Below are positions 9,663 through 19,792 of a DNA stretch of 64,000 bases, one piece after another. Origin of the DNA: Rhodoluna sp. Lineage in GTDB: Bacteria; Actinomycetota; Actinomycetes; Actinomycetales; Microbacteriaceae. The position numbers and the translations under genes were made by a program. The notes under the pieces are model-generated. The model searched no databases and was not told where the DNA came from. It saw nothing but the letters and a program-made list of their open reading frames with translations. Where the stretch lies: positions 310,001 through 374,000 of the forward strand of contig NZ_JAHEDV010000001.1 in the NCBI RefSeq assembly GCF_024641065.1, written 5' to 3'. Position 1 is the first letter of the stretch, and every line of letters begins with the position of its first letter.

Positions 9663-10364
9663 TTATTCCGATTTTTGGTCGAATTGCTTCAAAATTTCAC
9701 CAGCGGCTGAGGTGCCGCAGCGTGATGCACCAGCAAGCATAAAATCAACCACCTGGTCAAGATTGCGAATACCCCCTGAGGCTTTAACCTTTAGACGATC
9801 ACCAATACATGCCTTCATGAGGGCAACATGCTCGAGAGTCGCACCTGCTGCCGCGAACCCGGTGGAGGTCTTCACAAAATCGGCTCCTGCCCGCTCTGCC
9901 AATCGGCAACTGGTAATAATTTGCTCTTCAGACAACAAGGCGGTTTCAAAGATAACTTTCACGGGAATATCTAAACGTGACTCCCGCACAGCCGATACGA
10001 CCGAGACGATATCTCGTTCTACATAATCCAGATCGCCTGAAATCAAAGCCGAGATATTCATAACCATGTCAATCTCTCTGGCACCGTGGATGATTGCCTG
10101 CTGAGTTTCAAAAACCTTGGTCTCAGTGGTGGTTGTTCCGTGCGGAAAACCAATCACGGTACAAACCGGAACACCAGAGTTGGTTAGCTCTAGCGAGGCG
10201 AAAGCGACATCCATTGGCCGAATGCAATACGAGGCAACCTGTTCAGTTTTGGCCAATTGAGCGCCAGCGAGGGCTTCATCCATGGTGGCATTTGGTTTCA
10301 AAACAGAATGGTCAAGGGTTTTAGCAATTTGTTCACGACTGAAGCCACGATAAGTCTTTGACAT
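9663..10364 (-). CDS. deoC: Deoxyribose-phosphate aldolase
   Basis: 233 aa; DHSVLKPNAT, CTVIGFPHG, VKVIFET, FVKTSTGF, VKASGGIR. Confidence 0.96.
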   Translation of the reverse strand: MSKTYRGFSREQIAKTLDHSVLKPNATMDEALAGAQLAKTEQVASYCIRPMDVAFASLELTNSGVPVCTVIGFPHGTTTTETKVFETQQAIIHGAREIDMVMNISALISGDLDYVERDIVSVVSAVRESRLDIPVKVIFETALLSEEQIITSCRLAERAGADFVKTSTGFAAAGATLEHVALMKACIGDRLKVKASGGIRNLDQVVDFMLAGASRCGTSAAGEILKQFDQKSE

Positions 10365-10386
10365 TTCTTCAGTCTAAGTTTTAACC

Positions 10387-10611
10387 ATGAGAATCACGGT
10401 TCAAGTGAAACCCGGATCAAAAAAGGGTCCGTTGGTAGAAACGAACCCTGATGGTTCACTCACTGTGTTTTTGCTTCAACGTGCGGTTGATGGAGCAGCT
10501 AATGAGGGGCTCATCGCCCTGCTAGCAAAACATTTTGAGGTATCGAAATCACGGGTAGAAATAGAATCAGGATTCACGTCAAGAATCAAAAGAGTTTCTG
10601 TAGACCTTTAG
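10387..10611 (+). CDS. DUF167/YggU family protein
   Basis: MRITVQVKPGSKKG...VDGAANEGLIALLAKHFEVSKSRVEIESGFTSRIKRVSV. Confidence 0.93.
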   Translation: MRITVQVKPGSKKGPLVETNPDGSLTVFLLQRAVDGAANEGLIALLAKHFEVSKSRVEIESGFTSRIKRVSVDL

Positions 10612-10637
10612 CACCAACAACAAGTTAGGAACATTTC

Positions 10638-11105
10638 GTGAAAATTGCTATGGCAAGTGACCACGCAGGCAGATCACTCAAAGAAGAAATCAAGGCTTTG
10701 CTAGCAAAAGACGGCCACGAGGTTGTCGATTTTGGCACTGATAGCGATGACCCTGCCGATTTGCCCGACCATGTTTACCCAGCAGCGCTTGCAGTAGCTC
10801 GAGGTGAGGCCGACCGAGGAATCTTTGTTGATGGAGTCGGCTATGGCAGCGCCATGATTGCCAATAAGGTAAATGGCATCTACGCAGCAGTTTGCCAGGA
10901 TTCGTTTTGTGCAGAACTGGCTAGGTCGCACTCTGACACGAATGTGCTTTGCCTAGGCGGAAAAATCATCGGCTCAGCTATTGCGCTTGAGATTGTTCGA
11001 GTTTGGATGAACACCGATTGGCTAGGCAACGACGAGCCTAAATACGCCAGAAGAGTGCAAAAAGTTGTTGAAATCAATAATCAAAACCTGAAACCAGTTG
11101 GTTAG
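10638..11105 (+). CDS. RpiB/LacA/LacB family sugar-phosphate isomerase paralogue with altered active-site motif
   Basis: MKIAMASDHAGRSLKEE, ANKVNGIYAAVC, HSDTNVLCLGG; DGVGYGS replaces the usual (C/G)G(S/T)GxG. Confidence 0.88.
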   Translation: MKIAMASDHAGRSLKEEIKALLAKDGHEVVDFGTDSDDPADLPDHVYPAALAVARGEADRGIFVDGVGYGSAMIANKVNGIYAAVCQDSFCAELARSHSDTNVLCLGGKIIGSAIALEIVRVWMNTDWLGNDEPKYARRVQKVVEINNQNLKPVG

Positions 11106-11116
11106 AACTTAAACGA

Positions 11117-11145
11117 AAATCCCACCTACTTGAGGTGGGATTTTT
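11117..11145. terminator. Terminator hairpin
   Basis: aaaatcccacctacttgaggtgggattttt. Confidence 0.85.
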
Positions 11146-11151
11146 CGTTTG

Positions 11152-11224
11152 TGGACCCGACGGGATTTGAACCCGTGACCCCCTGCATGCCATGCAGGTG
11201 CGCTACCAGCTGCGCCACGGGCCC
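11152..11224 (-). tRNA. tRNA-Ala (anticodon GGC)
   Basis: Minus strand GGGCCCGTGGCGCAGC...CCTGCATGGCATGCAGG...GGGTTCAAATCCCGTCGGGTCCA; complete cloverleaf. Confidence 0.97.
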
Positions 11225-11263
11225 GAATGTTGCCAAGGCAACTTAGACAGTTTACAACAAGTT

Positions 11264-11662
11264 TTACTCAGCTGCGACGATGTCTAGTTTCACAACTGGC
11301 TGGTCGCTGTAAAGACGCTCTAGCGAATAGAACATGCGATCTTCTTCGTGCATCACGTGGCAAACAACATCACCAAAATCTAGAAGAATCCAACGGCCCA
11401 GCTCTTTACCTTCACGGTGCAGCAACTTGTAGCCGCTCTCAAGCATCTTTTCTTCGACGTTGTCAGAGATCGCTGCGACCTGACGCTCAGTTCTACCCGA
11501 AGCCAAAACATAGATGTCGGTCAATGGCATCACGGCTGTGATGTCAAGGCCAATAATGTTTTCGGCTAGTTTGTCAGCTGCAGCGTTAGCTGCGATGTTG
11601 GCTTGGATGATGGCCTGAGGGGTTGCAGTCACGGTGTCCTTTAGATTACTTGAAGAATCCAA
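11264..11662 (-). CDS. rsfS: Ribosome silencing factor
   Basis: 132 aa; GLDITAVMPLTDIYVLASGRTERQVAAISDNVEE...GRWILLDFGDVVCHVMHEEDRMFYSLERLY. Confidence 0.96.
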   Translation of the reverse strand: MDSSSNLKDTVTATPQAIIQANIAANAAADKLAENIIGLDITAVMPLTDIYVLASGRTERQVAAISDNVEEKMLESGYKLLHREGKELGRWILLDFGDVVCHVMHEEDRMFYSLERLYSDQPVVKLDIVAAE

Positions 11663-12326
11663 GCATAAACGCTGCGAGCACGAGCCCGCCCACTGTGACC
11701 ATAATCACCGATAACGCAACCACAATGTAAACCTGGTTTTGACCCTTGGCAAGCTTTGCCGGCATGATTCCGATTTTGCCCGCTGTGTTGACAACACCAC
11801 TGGCGCGAAGTGGCGCAATGGTCGAAACATAGCCACTGATGCTGTCTGCCTGAATCGCTTCGTCTGTCTCGGTGGCGTCAAGAACTGTGGCAATTTCGCC
11901 GGTGGCGGTGCTGATCGGTGGCAGCTCAATAGAGCCGGTTTTTAGCCACTCACCGTTTTCGTTGATAGCGCCTAAATCATCGACGCTGGCAACATTTTCA
12001 AGAATTATGGTTGAAGTCGACACTTCGGTCACCAAGTTTGGCGACACATCAAAGAGCGACTCTGATTCAGCCTCTAGTTCTTCTTCAACTTGCTCCAGAC
12101 CAAAGAAGTCGGCAACACTCTGCTCGGGTTCTTCGGCCTTTGGATCTGCGCCTGGGTTCCACAACTCGCCATCAATGATTTGAGGCACAACCACAGCAGC
12201 AATTTCAACCGGAACCGGCTTTAGGTCAAAAAACTTTGGTGCACCTGATTCAGTTGAAGATTCGACGCTCGTGCCCAACTCAGCATCACGAAGTTGACGA
12301 CGAGTTAGAAACTCTCCATCTGTCAT
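11646..12326 (-). CDS. Hypothetical acidic protein with C-terminal transmembrane segment
   Basis: 226 aa; overlaps rsfS and nadD ends (operon-like); C-terminal [24 protein letters not shown]. Confidence 0.75.
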   Translation of the reverse strand: MTDGEFLTRRQLRDAELGTSVESSTESGAPKFFDLKPVPVEIAAVVVPQIIDGELWNPGADPKAEEPEQSVADFFGLEQVEEELEAESESLFDVSPNLVTEVSTSTIILENVASVDDLGAINENGEWLKTGSIELPPISTATGEIATVLDATETDEAIQADSISGYVSTIAPLRASGVVNTAGKIGIMPAKLAKGQNQVYIVVALSVIMVTVGGLVLAAFMLGFFK

Positions 12327-12910
12327 TTCGACTCCTGATACAGCTCGTGTTTGGCAATGTATTGAACTACTCCATCTGGCAATAAGTACCAGATCGGCTT
12401 TGAAGAATTAACTCTTTCACGAATATCCGTTGAAGAGATAGCAAGTGCCGGAATTTCTAGGATAGTTACTTTGCCATGTGCGGTTTCAGGCACATTTAGT
12501 TCATGTCCTGGCCGAGTGACTCCAACGAAATCTGCCATTTCTAGAACATCGTCAACCGACTTCCAGCTCAATAACTGTGATATTGCATCTGCGCCGGTAA
12601 TGAAAAAAAGTTCAGCATCTGGGTGAATTGCACGGATGTCCGTCAAAGTATCGACGGTGTAGGTTGGGCCGTCTCGATCGATATCAACGCGAGACACCTT
12701 GAAACGCGGATTCGATGCGGTTGCGATCACGGTCATGAGATAACGGTGTTCGCCAGAAGTGAAGTTATGTTTTTGCCACGGTTCACCAGTGGGAACAAAA
12801 ATAACTTCATCAAGGCTAAGAGCGTGAGCAGCTTCATTTGCGGCCACGAGGTGACCGTAGTGAATTGGGTCGAAGGTTCCGCCCATCACCCCGATGCGAG
12901 CTGTACTCAT
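12323..12910 (-). CDS. nadD: Nicotinate-nucleotide adenylyltransferase
   Basis: [40 protein letters not shown]. Confidence 0.96.
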   Translation of the reverse strand: MSTARIGVMGGTFDPIHYGHLVAANEAAHALSLDEVIFVPTGEPWQKHNFTSGEHRYLMTVIATASNPRFKVSRVDIDRDGPTYTVDTLTDIRAIHPDAELFFITGADAISQLLSWKSVDDVLEMADFVGVTRPGHELNVPETAHGKVTILEIPALAISSTDIRERVNSSKPIWYLLPDGVVQYIAKHELYQESK

Positions 12911-12943
12911 GCCTGTTGACCTCAGGGCCGGTTATGCGCCTGT

Positions 12944-13141
12944 TTAGTGGTGCGAGTGAGAATTGCTTGATTTGTGGTCGTGACGGTTGGCTACGTCGCG
13001 GTATGACCAGGTGATGAAACCAAGAAGAATGAATACACCCATGGCAATAACACCGAACCAGAAGCTAGGAAAAGGTAGGGTCACGAATGGCTCGTGCTCA
13101 GACTCAGCTGCACTTTTGAATACTGAAAGAATGGCGTTCAA
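12944..13141 (-). CDS. Small single-pass membrane protein with His-rich C-terminus
   Basis: 65 aa between nadD and proA; one TM helix, tail RHDHKSSNSHSHH. Confidence 0.7.
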   Translation of the reverse strand: MNAILSVFKSAAESEHEPFVTLPFPSFWFGVIAMGVFILLGFITWSYRDVANRHDHKSSNSHSHH

Positions 13142-13188
13142 TTTTTCTCCTAAGAACTAATTCCAGAATAGCCTAGCCAGCGGGCTTT

Positions 13189-14436
13189 TTAGGCTCTAAC
13201 CTGCCCGTTACCGCGCACCAACCACTTGGTCGAGGTTAACTCCTGCAGTCCCATTGGCCCGCGGGCGTGAAGTTTTTGGGTTGAGATTCCGACCTCGGCA
13301 CCGAATCCAAATTCGCCACCGTCGGTGAACCTGGTTGAGGCGTTTACCATCACGGTAGATGCGTCAACTTCATTCAAGAAACGTTCGGCGTTGATGTGGT
13401 CATCCGTGATGATCGATTCGGTGTGCTTGGTCGAATACTGCTTGATGTGAGCCAGCGCCTCATCAATGTCTTTGACTACTCGAACTGCTAGGTCGAGGTC
13501 GTGGTATTCGGCTCGCCAGTCATCTTCAGTTGCCGGAACCGCAGCAAAATAGGCCTTTTGAGTAGCCTCGTCGCCGTGAATGGTGACACTTGATTCAGCA
13601 AGGCGATCTAGAACTAGCGGGAGCACACGCTCAACCGCTTTTTCATGCACCAATAGTGTTTCTACGGTGTTGCAAACACTCGGGCGCTGCACCTTGGCAT
13701 TGTGAACGATGTCGGCAGCCCAATCGACCCTGGCAGTCTCATCGACAAAGATGTGAACCACGCCATCGCCAGTTTGAATAACCGGCACCTTGGCCTCTTC
13801 TACGACCTGGCGAATCAGGCCTGCACCACCGCGAGGAATGAGAACGTCAATCAACCCAACTGCACGCATCATCTCAACGCCGCCATCGCGACCAAATTCA
13901 TCCACGGTTTGTACCGCAGCAGAATCGAGGCCAGCAAGCGCTAGTGCGTCTTGCAACAGTCGAACCAACACAGCATTGGTATTTTCGGCTGCTCTGCCGC
14001 CGCGCAGCACCGTTGCGTTACCACTCTTGATGGCAAGTGCAGCAATGTCGATGGTCACATTTGGGCGAGCTTCGTAAATAACACCAATTACGCCTAGCGG
14101 CACTCTGACCTGGGTTAGCTTCAGAGCGTTAGGCAAAGACATTCCACGGATAACATCGCCAATTGGGTCTGGCAACCCGATGATCAGGCGAACCGCATCA
14201 GCGATGGCCTGAATTCTCGTGTGATCTAGACGCAAGCGATCTTGCAAGGCAACTGTCATGTCTTCAGCAATGCCACGGTCTAAATCTTTTTGGTTTGCAG
14301 CAATGATTTCGTCAGCACGTGCGGGCAACAGATCGGCAATTTGTCGCAGGGCTTCGTTTTTGTCGTTGGTAGAAGCTTGGGCTAGCGATGGGGCTGCGCC
14401 TGCTGCCAAACGGATTTTTTCGATTGCGGTAACCAT
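13189..14436 (-). CDS. proA: Glutamate-5-semialdehyde dehydrogenase
   Basis: 415 aa; GVIGVIYEARPNVTID, VQRPSVCNTVETLLVH, FGFGAEVGISTQKLHARGPMGL. Confidence 0.98.
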   Translation of the reverse strand: MVTAIEKIRLAAGAAPSLAQASTNDKNEALRQIADLLPARADEIIAANQKDLDRGIAEDMTVALQDRLRLDHTRIQAIADAVRLIIGLPDPIGDVIRGMSLPNALKLTQVRVPLGVIGVIYEARPNVTIDIAALAIKSGNATVLRGGRAAENTNAVLVRLLQDALALAGLDSAAVQTVDEFGRDGGVEMMRAVGLIDVLIPRGGAGLIRQVVEEAKVPVIQTGDGVVHIFVDETARVDWAADIVHNAKVQRPSVCNTVETLLVHEKAVERVLPLVLDRLAESSVTIHGDEATQKAYFAAVPATEDDWRAEYHDLDLAVRVVKDIDEALAHIKQYSTKHTESIITDDHINAERFLNEVDASTVMVNASTRFTDGGEFGFGAEVGISTQKLHARGPMGLQELTSTKWLVRGNGQVRA

Positions 14437-14455
14437 GCTCTAAGCCTATTCGGGT

Positions 14456-15247
14456 CTAGTTGTTGATCGAAGGGTCTGATTCAAACCAGGTGCCAACCTC
14501 AGCGCCCTCAAGCGCTTGGGCAACTAGGTCGGTGCTGGTTAGCAATACTGAAACACCAGAGTCGGTAGCCACTCTCGCCGCAGAAACTTTGGTGACTGCA
14601 CCACCAGTGCCAACTGCTGAGCTGCTGCCACCGATTTCTACACCTGAAAGATCTTCATCAAAGCCAACGTAGTCAATGCGCTTTGCACCTGGGTTTGAAG
14701 GTGGCACGTCATAAAGCGCGTCTACGTCGCTAAGCAAAATTAGGGCGTCTGCCTTGACCAAGATTGCAACCATCGCAGCCAACTTGTCGTTGTCGCCGAA
14801 TCGAATTTCTTGGGTTGCAACGGTGTCGTTTTCATTTACGATCGGCAAAACGCGAAGCGATACCAGTCTGTCCATCGCGCGTTTAGCATTTTCGCGAGTT
14901 TCGATTGCCTCTAGGTCACCTGCGGTGAGAAGTACCTGACCGGCCACGATTCCAAAGCGTTCGAGCGACTGCTGGTAGCGAGAAATCAGTCGACTTTGCC
15001 CAACCGAAGCCAAGGCCTGTGAGGTTGCAAGATCTTCAGGCTTTGAGTCCATACCTAAAAGTGGCATACCGGTAGCAATAGCGCCAGAAGAGACCAGAAT
15101 TACTTCGACACCGGCAGCGTGTGATTTTGCCAGTGCGTCGACCAAAAGCTCAAGCTTGCCTTCGTTGGCTCCCGTAATTGAAGATGAACCAACTTTGACA
15201 ACAACTCGCTTGGCCGTTGCCAACTCGCTTCTGTCTTGAAGTCCCAC
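14456..15247 (-). CDS. proB: Glutamate 5-kinase (short form, no PUA domain)
   Basis: VVVKVGSSSIT, VSSGAIATG, NENDTVA..EIRFGDNDKLAAMVA; 263 aa. Confidence 0.97.
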   Translation of the reverse strand: MGLQDRSELATAKRVVVKVGSSSITGANEGKLELLVDALAKSHAAGVEVILVSSGAIATGMPLLGMDSKPEDLATSQALASVGQSRLISRYQQSLERFGIVAGQVLLTAGDLEAIETRENAKRAMDRLVSLRVLPIVNENDTVATQEIRFGDNDKLAAMVAILVKADALILLSDVDALYDVPPSNPGAKRIDYVGFDEDLSGVEIGGSSSAVGTGGAVTKVSAARVATDSGVSVLLTSTDLVAQALEGAEVGTWFESDPSINN

Positions 15248-16768
15248 TTAGTCTTCCTTTTCGAAGTCCTCAGGAGATGACCAAATGCCAGCCTCTCCTT
15301 CTTTTCTCAGTTCTTCACGGGCGGCAGCCTTGCCATCCATGCGCTCTTTATAGGTCTGGCGACGTTCTTTAGTGGTTCGTCGTTCGCGCATGTCGAATCG
15401 CGCGTCTGTGCCTCGAGGGCCAGCAATCAGCTCGGCGTTAGAAGCAATTGCCGGCTCCCAGTCGAAGACGATGCCCTTGTCTGGGCCGATAACCACGGTC
15501 GAGCCAGCTACAGCACCAGCTTTATAAAGCTCTTGCTCGAGACCGATTTTGCCCAAACGGTCTGCCAAGTAGCCAATAGCTTCTTCGTTTGCAAAGTTAG
15601 TCTGGTGAACCCAACGCTCTGGCTTAGGGCCGAGAACACGGAAGATCTCTTCGTCGCCAACCATCTCACGACGAATCTCAAACTTGTTTTCGCTGCGCTT
15701 TTCTTGCATCAACTGAATGCGAGGCTTGACCGGCGCTGACTCTTTGTCTCGTCTTGCTTCTTCAACCAACTTGGCCAGCGCAAAGTTAAGTTCGCGCAAA
15801 CCCATTTTGCTGATCGCAGAAATGATGAACACTTTGTAACCGCGAGCCTCTAGGTCTGGCTTTACAAACTCAGCTAGTTCTAGTGCGTCTGGAACATCGG
15901 CCTTATTCAAAGCAATCAACTGTGGGCGCTTCGTCAAAGGCAATTCACCCTCAGGCACCTCATAGGCGTCAAGTTCTTTGAGAATCTTGTCTAAGTCGGT
16001 TAGTGGATCGCGGTTTGGCTCTAGGGTTGCACAGTCAATTACATGCAACAAAGCTGAACAACGCTCAACGTGACGCAAGAACTGCAGCCCTAGGCCTTTG
16101 CCCTCGCTAGCACCCTCGATCAAACCAGGAACATCGGCAATGGTAAAGCGAGTTTCGCCTGCCTGAACCACACCAAGGTTTGGGTGCAAAGTCGTGAATG
16201 GGTAGTCGGCAATTTTTGGTCGCGCGGCACTCAACGCTGCAATAAGTGAAGATTTTCCGGCGCTTGGGTAACCCACAAGTGCTACGTCGGCAACAGTCTT
16301 CAATTCAAGGATGATGTCGCCGCGCCAGCCTGGTACACCAAATAGTGCGAATCCAGGAGCTTTGCGCTTTGAGCTTGAAAGAGCTGCGTTTCCGAGGCCA
16401 CCGAGACCACCCTCGGCAATGATGAGCTCCATGCCCTCTTCATCGAGGTCGGCAATAACCACACCACGCTGAGTCTTTACAACGGTACCTACCGGAACAG
16501 AAAGCTGAAGGCTTTCGCCGTGGTGACCGTTTCTAAAGTCACCCGCGCCATCGCCACCATCGCCAGCGGCACGGTGAGGGTGAAAGTGAAAATCAAGCAA
16601 GGTAGTGACGTTGGGGTCTGAAATCAGACTGATGCTGCCACCCTTGCCGCCGTCGGCGCCGTCAGGGCCGGCAAGAGGCTTGAACTTCTCGCGCTTAACT
16701 GAAACACAACCATCGCCGCCATCCCCAGCGCGAACGTGAAGAGTCACTTGGTCGACAAATGAAACCAA
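15248..16768 (-). CDS. obgE: GTPase Obg
   Basis: 506 aa; Gly-rich Obg fold, GYPSAGKSSL, DVPGLIEGASEGKGLG, Obg C-terminal domain. Confidence 0.98.
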   Translation of the reverse strand: MVSFVDQVTLHVRAGDGGDGCVSVKREKFKPLAGPDGADGGKGGSISLISDPNVTTLLDFHFHPHRAAGDGGDGAGDFRNGHHGESLQLSVPVGTVVKTQRGVVIADLDEEGMELIIAEGGLGGLGNAALSSSKRKAPGFALFGVPGWRGDIILELKTVADVALVGYPSAGKSSLIAALSAARPKIADYPFTTLHPNLGVVQAGETRFTIADVPGLIEGASEGKGLGLQFLRHVERCSALLHVIDCATLEPNRDPLTDLDKILKELDAYEVPEGELPLTKRPQLIALNKADVPDALELAEFVKPDLEARGYKVFIISAISKMGLRELNFALAKLVEEARRDKESAPVKPRIQLMQEKRSENKFEIRREMVGDEEIFRVLGPKPERWVHQTNFANEEAIGYLADRLGKIGLEQELYKAGAVAGSTVVIGPDKGIVFDWEPAIASNAELIAGPRGTDARFDMRERRTTKERRQTYKERMDGKAAAREELRKEGEAGIWSSPEDFEKED

Positions 16769-16811
16769 GATGTCCTCCTTTTTTTAGAACCTAATGAATT
16801 GTTGCAAGAAA

Positions 16812-16842
16812 CAGGAAAGGCGAGCCAAAGGCCCGCCTCCTG
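16812..16842. terminator. Inverted repeat downstream of rpmA
   Basis: caggaaaggcgagccaaaggcccgcctcctg. Confidence 0.45.
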
Positions 16843-16858
16843 GAAAAGCTAGTTTTTA

Positions 16859-17113
16859 CTAAGCAGCGTCAATCACGTTGACAACGCGGCGGCCACCCTT
16901 GGTGCCGAACTCTACTGAGCCAGCTGACAGAGCGAACAGAGTGTCGTCTTTACCCTTGCCCACGTTTGCACCTGGGTGGAAGTGGGTTCCGCGCTGGCGA
17001 ACTAGAATCTCGCCTGCGTTTACTTCTTGACCTGCGTAACGCTTAACGCCTAGACGCTGTGCGTTTGAGTCGCGACCGTTTCGGGTCGAGCTAACACCTT
17101 TTTTGGAAGCCAT
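16859..17113 (-). CDS. rpmA: 50S ribosomal protein L27
   Basis: [48 protein letters not shown]. Confidence 0.99.
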   Translation of the reverse strand: MASKKGVSSTRNGRDSNAQRLGVKRYAGQEVNAGEILVRQRGTHFHPGANVGKGKDDTLFALSAGSVEFGTKGGRRVVNVIDAA

Positions 17114-17127
17114 TTTGTGTCAGTCCT

Positions 17128-17436
17128 TTACTTGATCTCAGTGACCTGAACGCGGGTAAGGTCTGCACGGAAACCCTGGCGCTTCTTGTAACCGGTCTTG
17201 TTCTTGTACTTCTGGATGATGATCTTTGGACCACGTAGGTCGTTTAGAACCTCAGCGGTAACCTTCACCTTGGCAAGTGCCTTGGCATCGGTGGTGACCT
17301 TGTCACCGTCAACTAGAAGAAGAGCTGAAAGCTCAATCTTGCCGTTGGCATCAGCCTTAATACGGTCGAGAGTCACGATGGTGCCTACTGACACCTTCTC
17401 TTGACGGCCGCCTGCGCGGACTACTGCGTAAACCAC
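17128..17436 (-). CDS. rplU: 50S ribosomal protein L21
   Basis: [18 protein letters not shown]...[21 protein letters not shown]. Confidence 0.99.
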   Translation of the reverse strand: MVYAVVRAGGRQEKVSVGTIVTLDRIKADANGKIELSALLLVDGDKVTTDAKALAKVKVTAEVLNDLRGPKIIIQKYKNKTGYKKRQGFRADLTRVQVTEIK

Positions 17437-17539
17437 AGATCTACCCTTTGTTCGAAAGTCTTATTGTGTTGCAATTGCGAATACTCAACAGGCAACGAGA
17501 ATTCAGTCTACATTGCCATTGGGCTATGGTCAAACCTAT

Positions 17540-19792
17540 TTAGCCCTCATTTTGAGTATTGCTTGAATCAATTGGTGCTGGGGCGCTGCCACCGCTGGTT
17601 GCACGGCGTGGCTTGCGGCGACCCTGACCAGGTGCCTTTGGCTCTGGAAGAGCTTCTAGCACTGCTTCAAGCATTTTTTCGGCCTCTACCGAGGTGTCAG
17701 CGACAACCTTGGCCTGAGGAAGAGAAATCGGCGATTCTTCACCGGCAGCTTCGTGGGCGGCGACGGTGGATGCGGCAATCTTGGCGACAACGCTGTTGAT
17801 TTCAACTGCGCGTTCAGGAGTAACCACCTTTGCAGGCTCAGGCTTTTGGTTGCGGTCATTGCGACCACGCTTGCCCTGTTTCTGCTGCTGTTGAGGTTTG
17901 GCGTCATCCGAGTGATTGCGGTTCGAACGCATGATTGGCTCGTGGTGAACGATCACACCACGGCTAGCACAAGCCTCACAAGGCTCTGAGAAGGCCTCTA
18001 GTAGGCCGATGCCCAACTTCTTACGAGTCATTTGAACCAGTCCCAAAGAGGTAACCTCAGCCACCTGGTGCTTGGTGCGGTCGCGGCTTAGACATTCCAT
18101 AAGGCGACGCTGAACTAGGTCGCGGTTTGATTCCAAGACCATGTCGATGAAGTCAACCACGATGATTCCACCGATGTCACGGAGGCGAAGCTGGCGAACG
18201 ATTTCTTCAGCCGCTTCAAGGTTGTTCTTGGTGACGGTCTCTTCGAGGTTTCCGCCCGAACCAACAAACTTTCCGGTGTTAACATCGACCACAGTCATAG
18301 CTTCGGTGCGGTCTATAACCAATGAACCACCTGAAGGCAGGTAAACCTTGCGGTCGAGCGCCTTGGCGATTTGCTCGCCTACTCGGTATTCGTCGAAGAC
18401 ATCCCTGCTGCCCTCGTATTTTTCAACACGCTCTAGCAAGTCTGGGGCTACCGATTTTAGGTACTCTTCGATGGTTTCGCGAGCGTCATCGCCGGCAATA
18501 ACCATCTTTTGGAAGTCTTCGTTGAAGACATCACGCACGATTTTGACCAAAAGGTCTGGTTCGCTGTGAAGCAGAACCGGGGCCTGGCCCTTTTCAACCT
18601 TCTTGCTGATTTCTTCCCATTGCTGTTGCAAACGTTGAACGTCAAGAGTCAATTGCTCTTCGGTTGCGCCTTCGGCTGCAGTGCGCACAATCACGCCAGC
18701 ATCTTCAGGAAGAATCTCTTTCAAAATTTTCTTTAGTCGGGCACGCTCTGAGTCAGGTAGCTTGCGCGAAATTCCGTTCATTGAGCCATTTGGCACATAA
18801 ACCAGGTATCGACCAGGTAGCGAAACCTGACTGGTCAGACGAGCACCCTTTTGACCAACCGGGTCTTTGGTTACCTGAACCAAAACAGTGTCGCCAGACT
18901 TTAGAGCAAGCTCAATTCGACGAGGTTGATTGCCGGTCTCGGCAAGTTCCCAGTCAACTTCGCCAGAGTAAAGCACTGCGTTGCGGCCACGGCCGATGTC
19001 AACGAACGCTGCCTCCATGGATGGAAGAACGTTCTGGATCTTGCCGAGGTAGACGTTGCCGATCAGGGAAGCTTCAGAAGCCTTAGCTACGTAATGCTCA
19101 ACGAGGATGCCGTCTTCAAGCACTCCAATTTGAATCTTGCCGTCTTTAGAGCGAACCACCATGGTGCGGTCGACTGCTTCACGACGAGCCAAGAATTCAG
19201 ACTCGGTGATGATTGTGCGGCGGCGGCCAGCATCGCGACCATCTCGGCGACGTTGCTTTTTAGCCTCGAGACGAGTTGAGCCCTTAACTCGGGTCGGCTC
19301 GTTGCTTGGCGCCTTTGGCTCTCGTGGAGTGCGAACCTTCACGACGGTGTTCGGGTCTTCAGCTACCGGAGCTTCTTCACCAGCGCGACGACGTGAACGA
19401 CGACGAAGGTGGCTTTCGTCGCCTTCTGGTGCTAGGTCAACCGGGCGGCCACGCTTGGCATCGATTACCGGAGTTGGCAGATCAGGTGCCATGAACATAA
19501 GTGAAGTTGCAGAAACAGGTGCGGTTACCGGAGCCTCAACTGACGCGGCACCAGGCTCGTTTGACTCAGAAGCCTTTTCAGACGAACCAGAAGTTTTTGC
19601 TGGCGCCTTCTTTGTCGGTGCCTTTTTAGCAGGAGCGCGTTTAGCTGCAGGCTTCTTGGCCGGTGCTTCACTCTCTACAGTTGCGTCAACAATCGTTTCG
19701 ATTGATTCGGCTTCGATTTTTCCCACTGGCTTTTTAGCGCGGGTAGCACGAACGGTTTTTTCTGCGGGTGCGTTTGTTTCTTTATTCACCAT
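17540..19792 (-). CDS. rne: Ribonuclease E/G family
   Basis: 750 aa; S1 domain GNVYLGKIQNVLPSMEAAFVDIG, ALDRKVYLPSGGSLVIDRTEAMTVVDVNTGKF; Lys/Ala-rich N-terminus. Confidence 0.96.
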   Translation of the reverse strand: MVNKETNAPAEKTVRATRAKKPVGKIEAESIETIVDATVESEAPAKKPAAKRAPAKKAPTKKAPAKTSGSSEKASESNEPGAASVEAPVTAPVSATSLMFMAPDLPTPVIDAKRGRPVDLAPEGDESHLRRRSRRRAGEEAPVAEDPNTVVKVRTPREPKAPSNEPTRVKGSTRLEAKKQRRRDGRDAGRRRTIITESEFLARREAVDRTMVVRSKDGKIQIGVLEDGILVEHYVAKASEASLIGNVYLGKIQNVLPSMEAAFVDIGRGRNAVLYSGEVDWELAETGNQPRRIELALKSGDTVLVQVTKDPVGQKGARLTSQVSLPGRYLVYVPNGSMNGISRKLPDSERARLKKILKEILPEDAGVIVRTAAEGATEEQLTLDVQRLQQQWEEISKKVEKGQAPVLLHSEPDLLVKIVRDVFNEDFQKMVIAGDDARETIEEYLKSVAPDLLERVEKYEGSRDVFDEYRVGEQIAKALDRKVYLPSGGSLVIDRTEAMTVVDVNTGKFVGSGGNLEETVTKNNLEAAEEIVRQLRLRDIGGIIVVDFIDMVLESNRDLVQRRLMECLSRDRTKHQVAEVTSLGLVQMTRKKLGIGLLEAFSEPCEACASRGVIVHHEPIMRSNRNHSDDAKPQQQQKQGKRGRNDRNQKPEPAKVVTPERAVEINSVVAKIAASTVAAHEAAGEESPISLPQAKVVADTSVEAEKMLEAVLEALPEPKAPGQGRRKPRRATSGGSAPAPIDSSNTQNEG

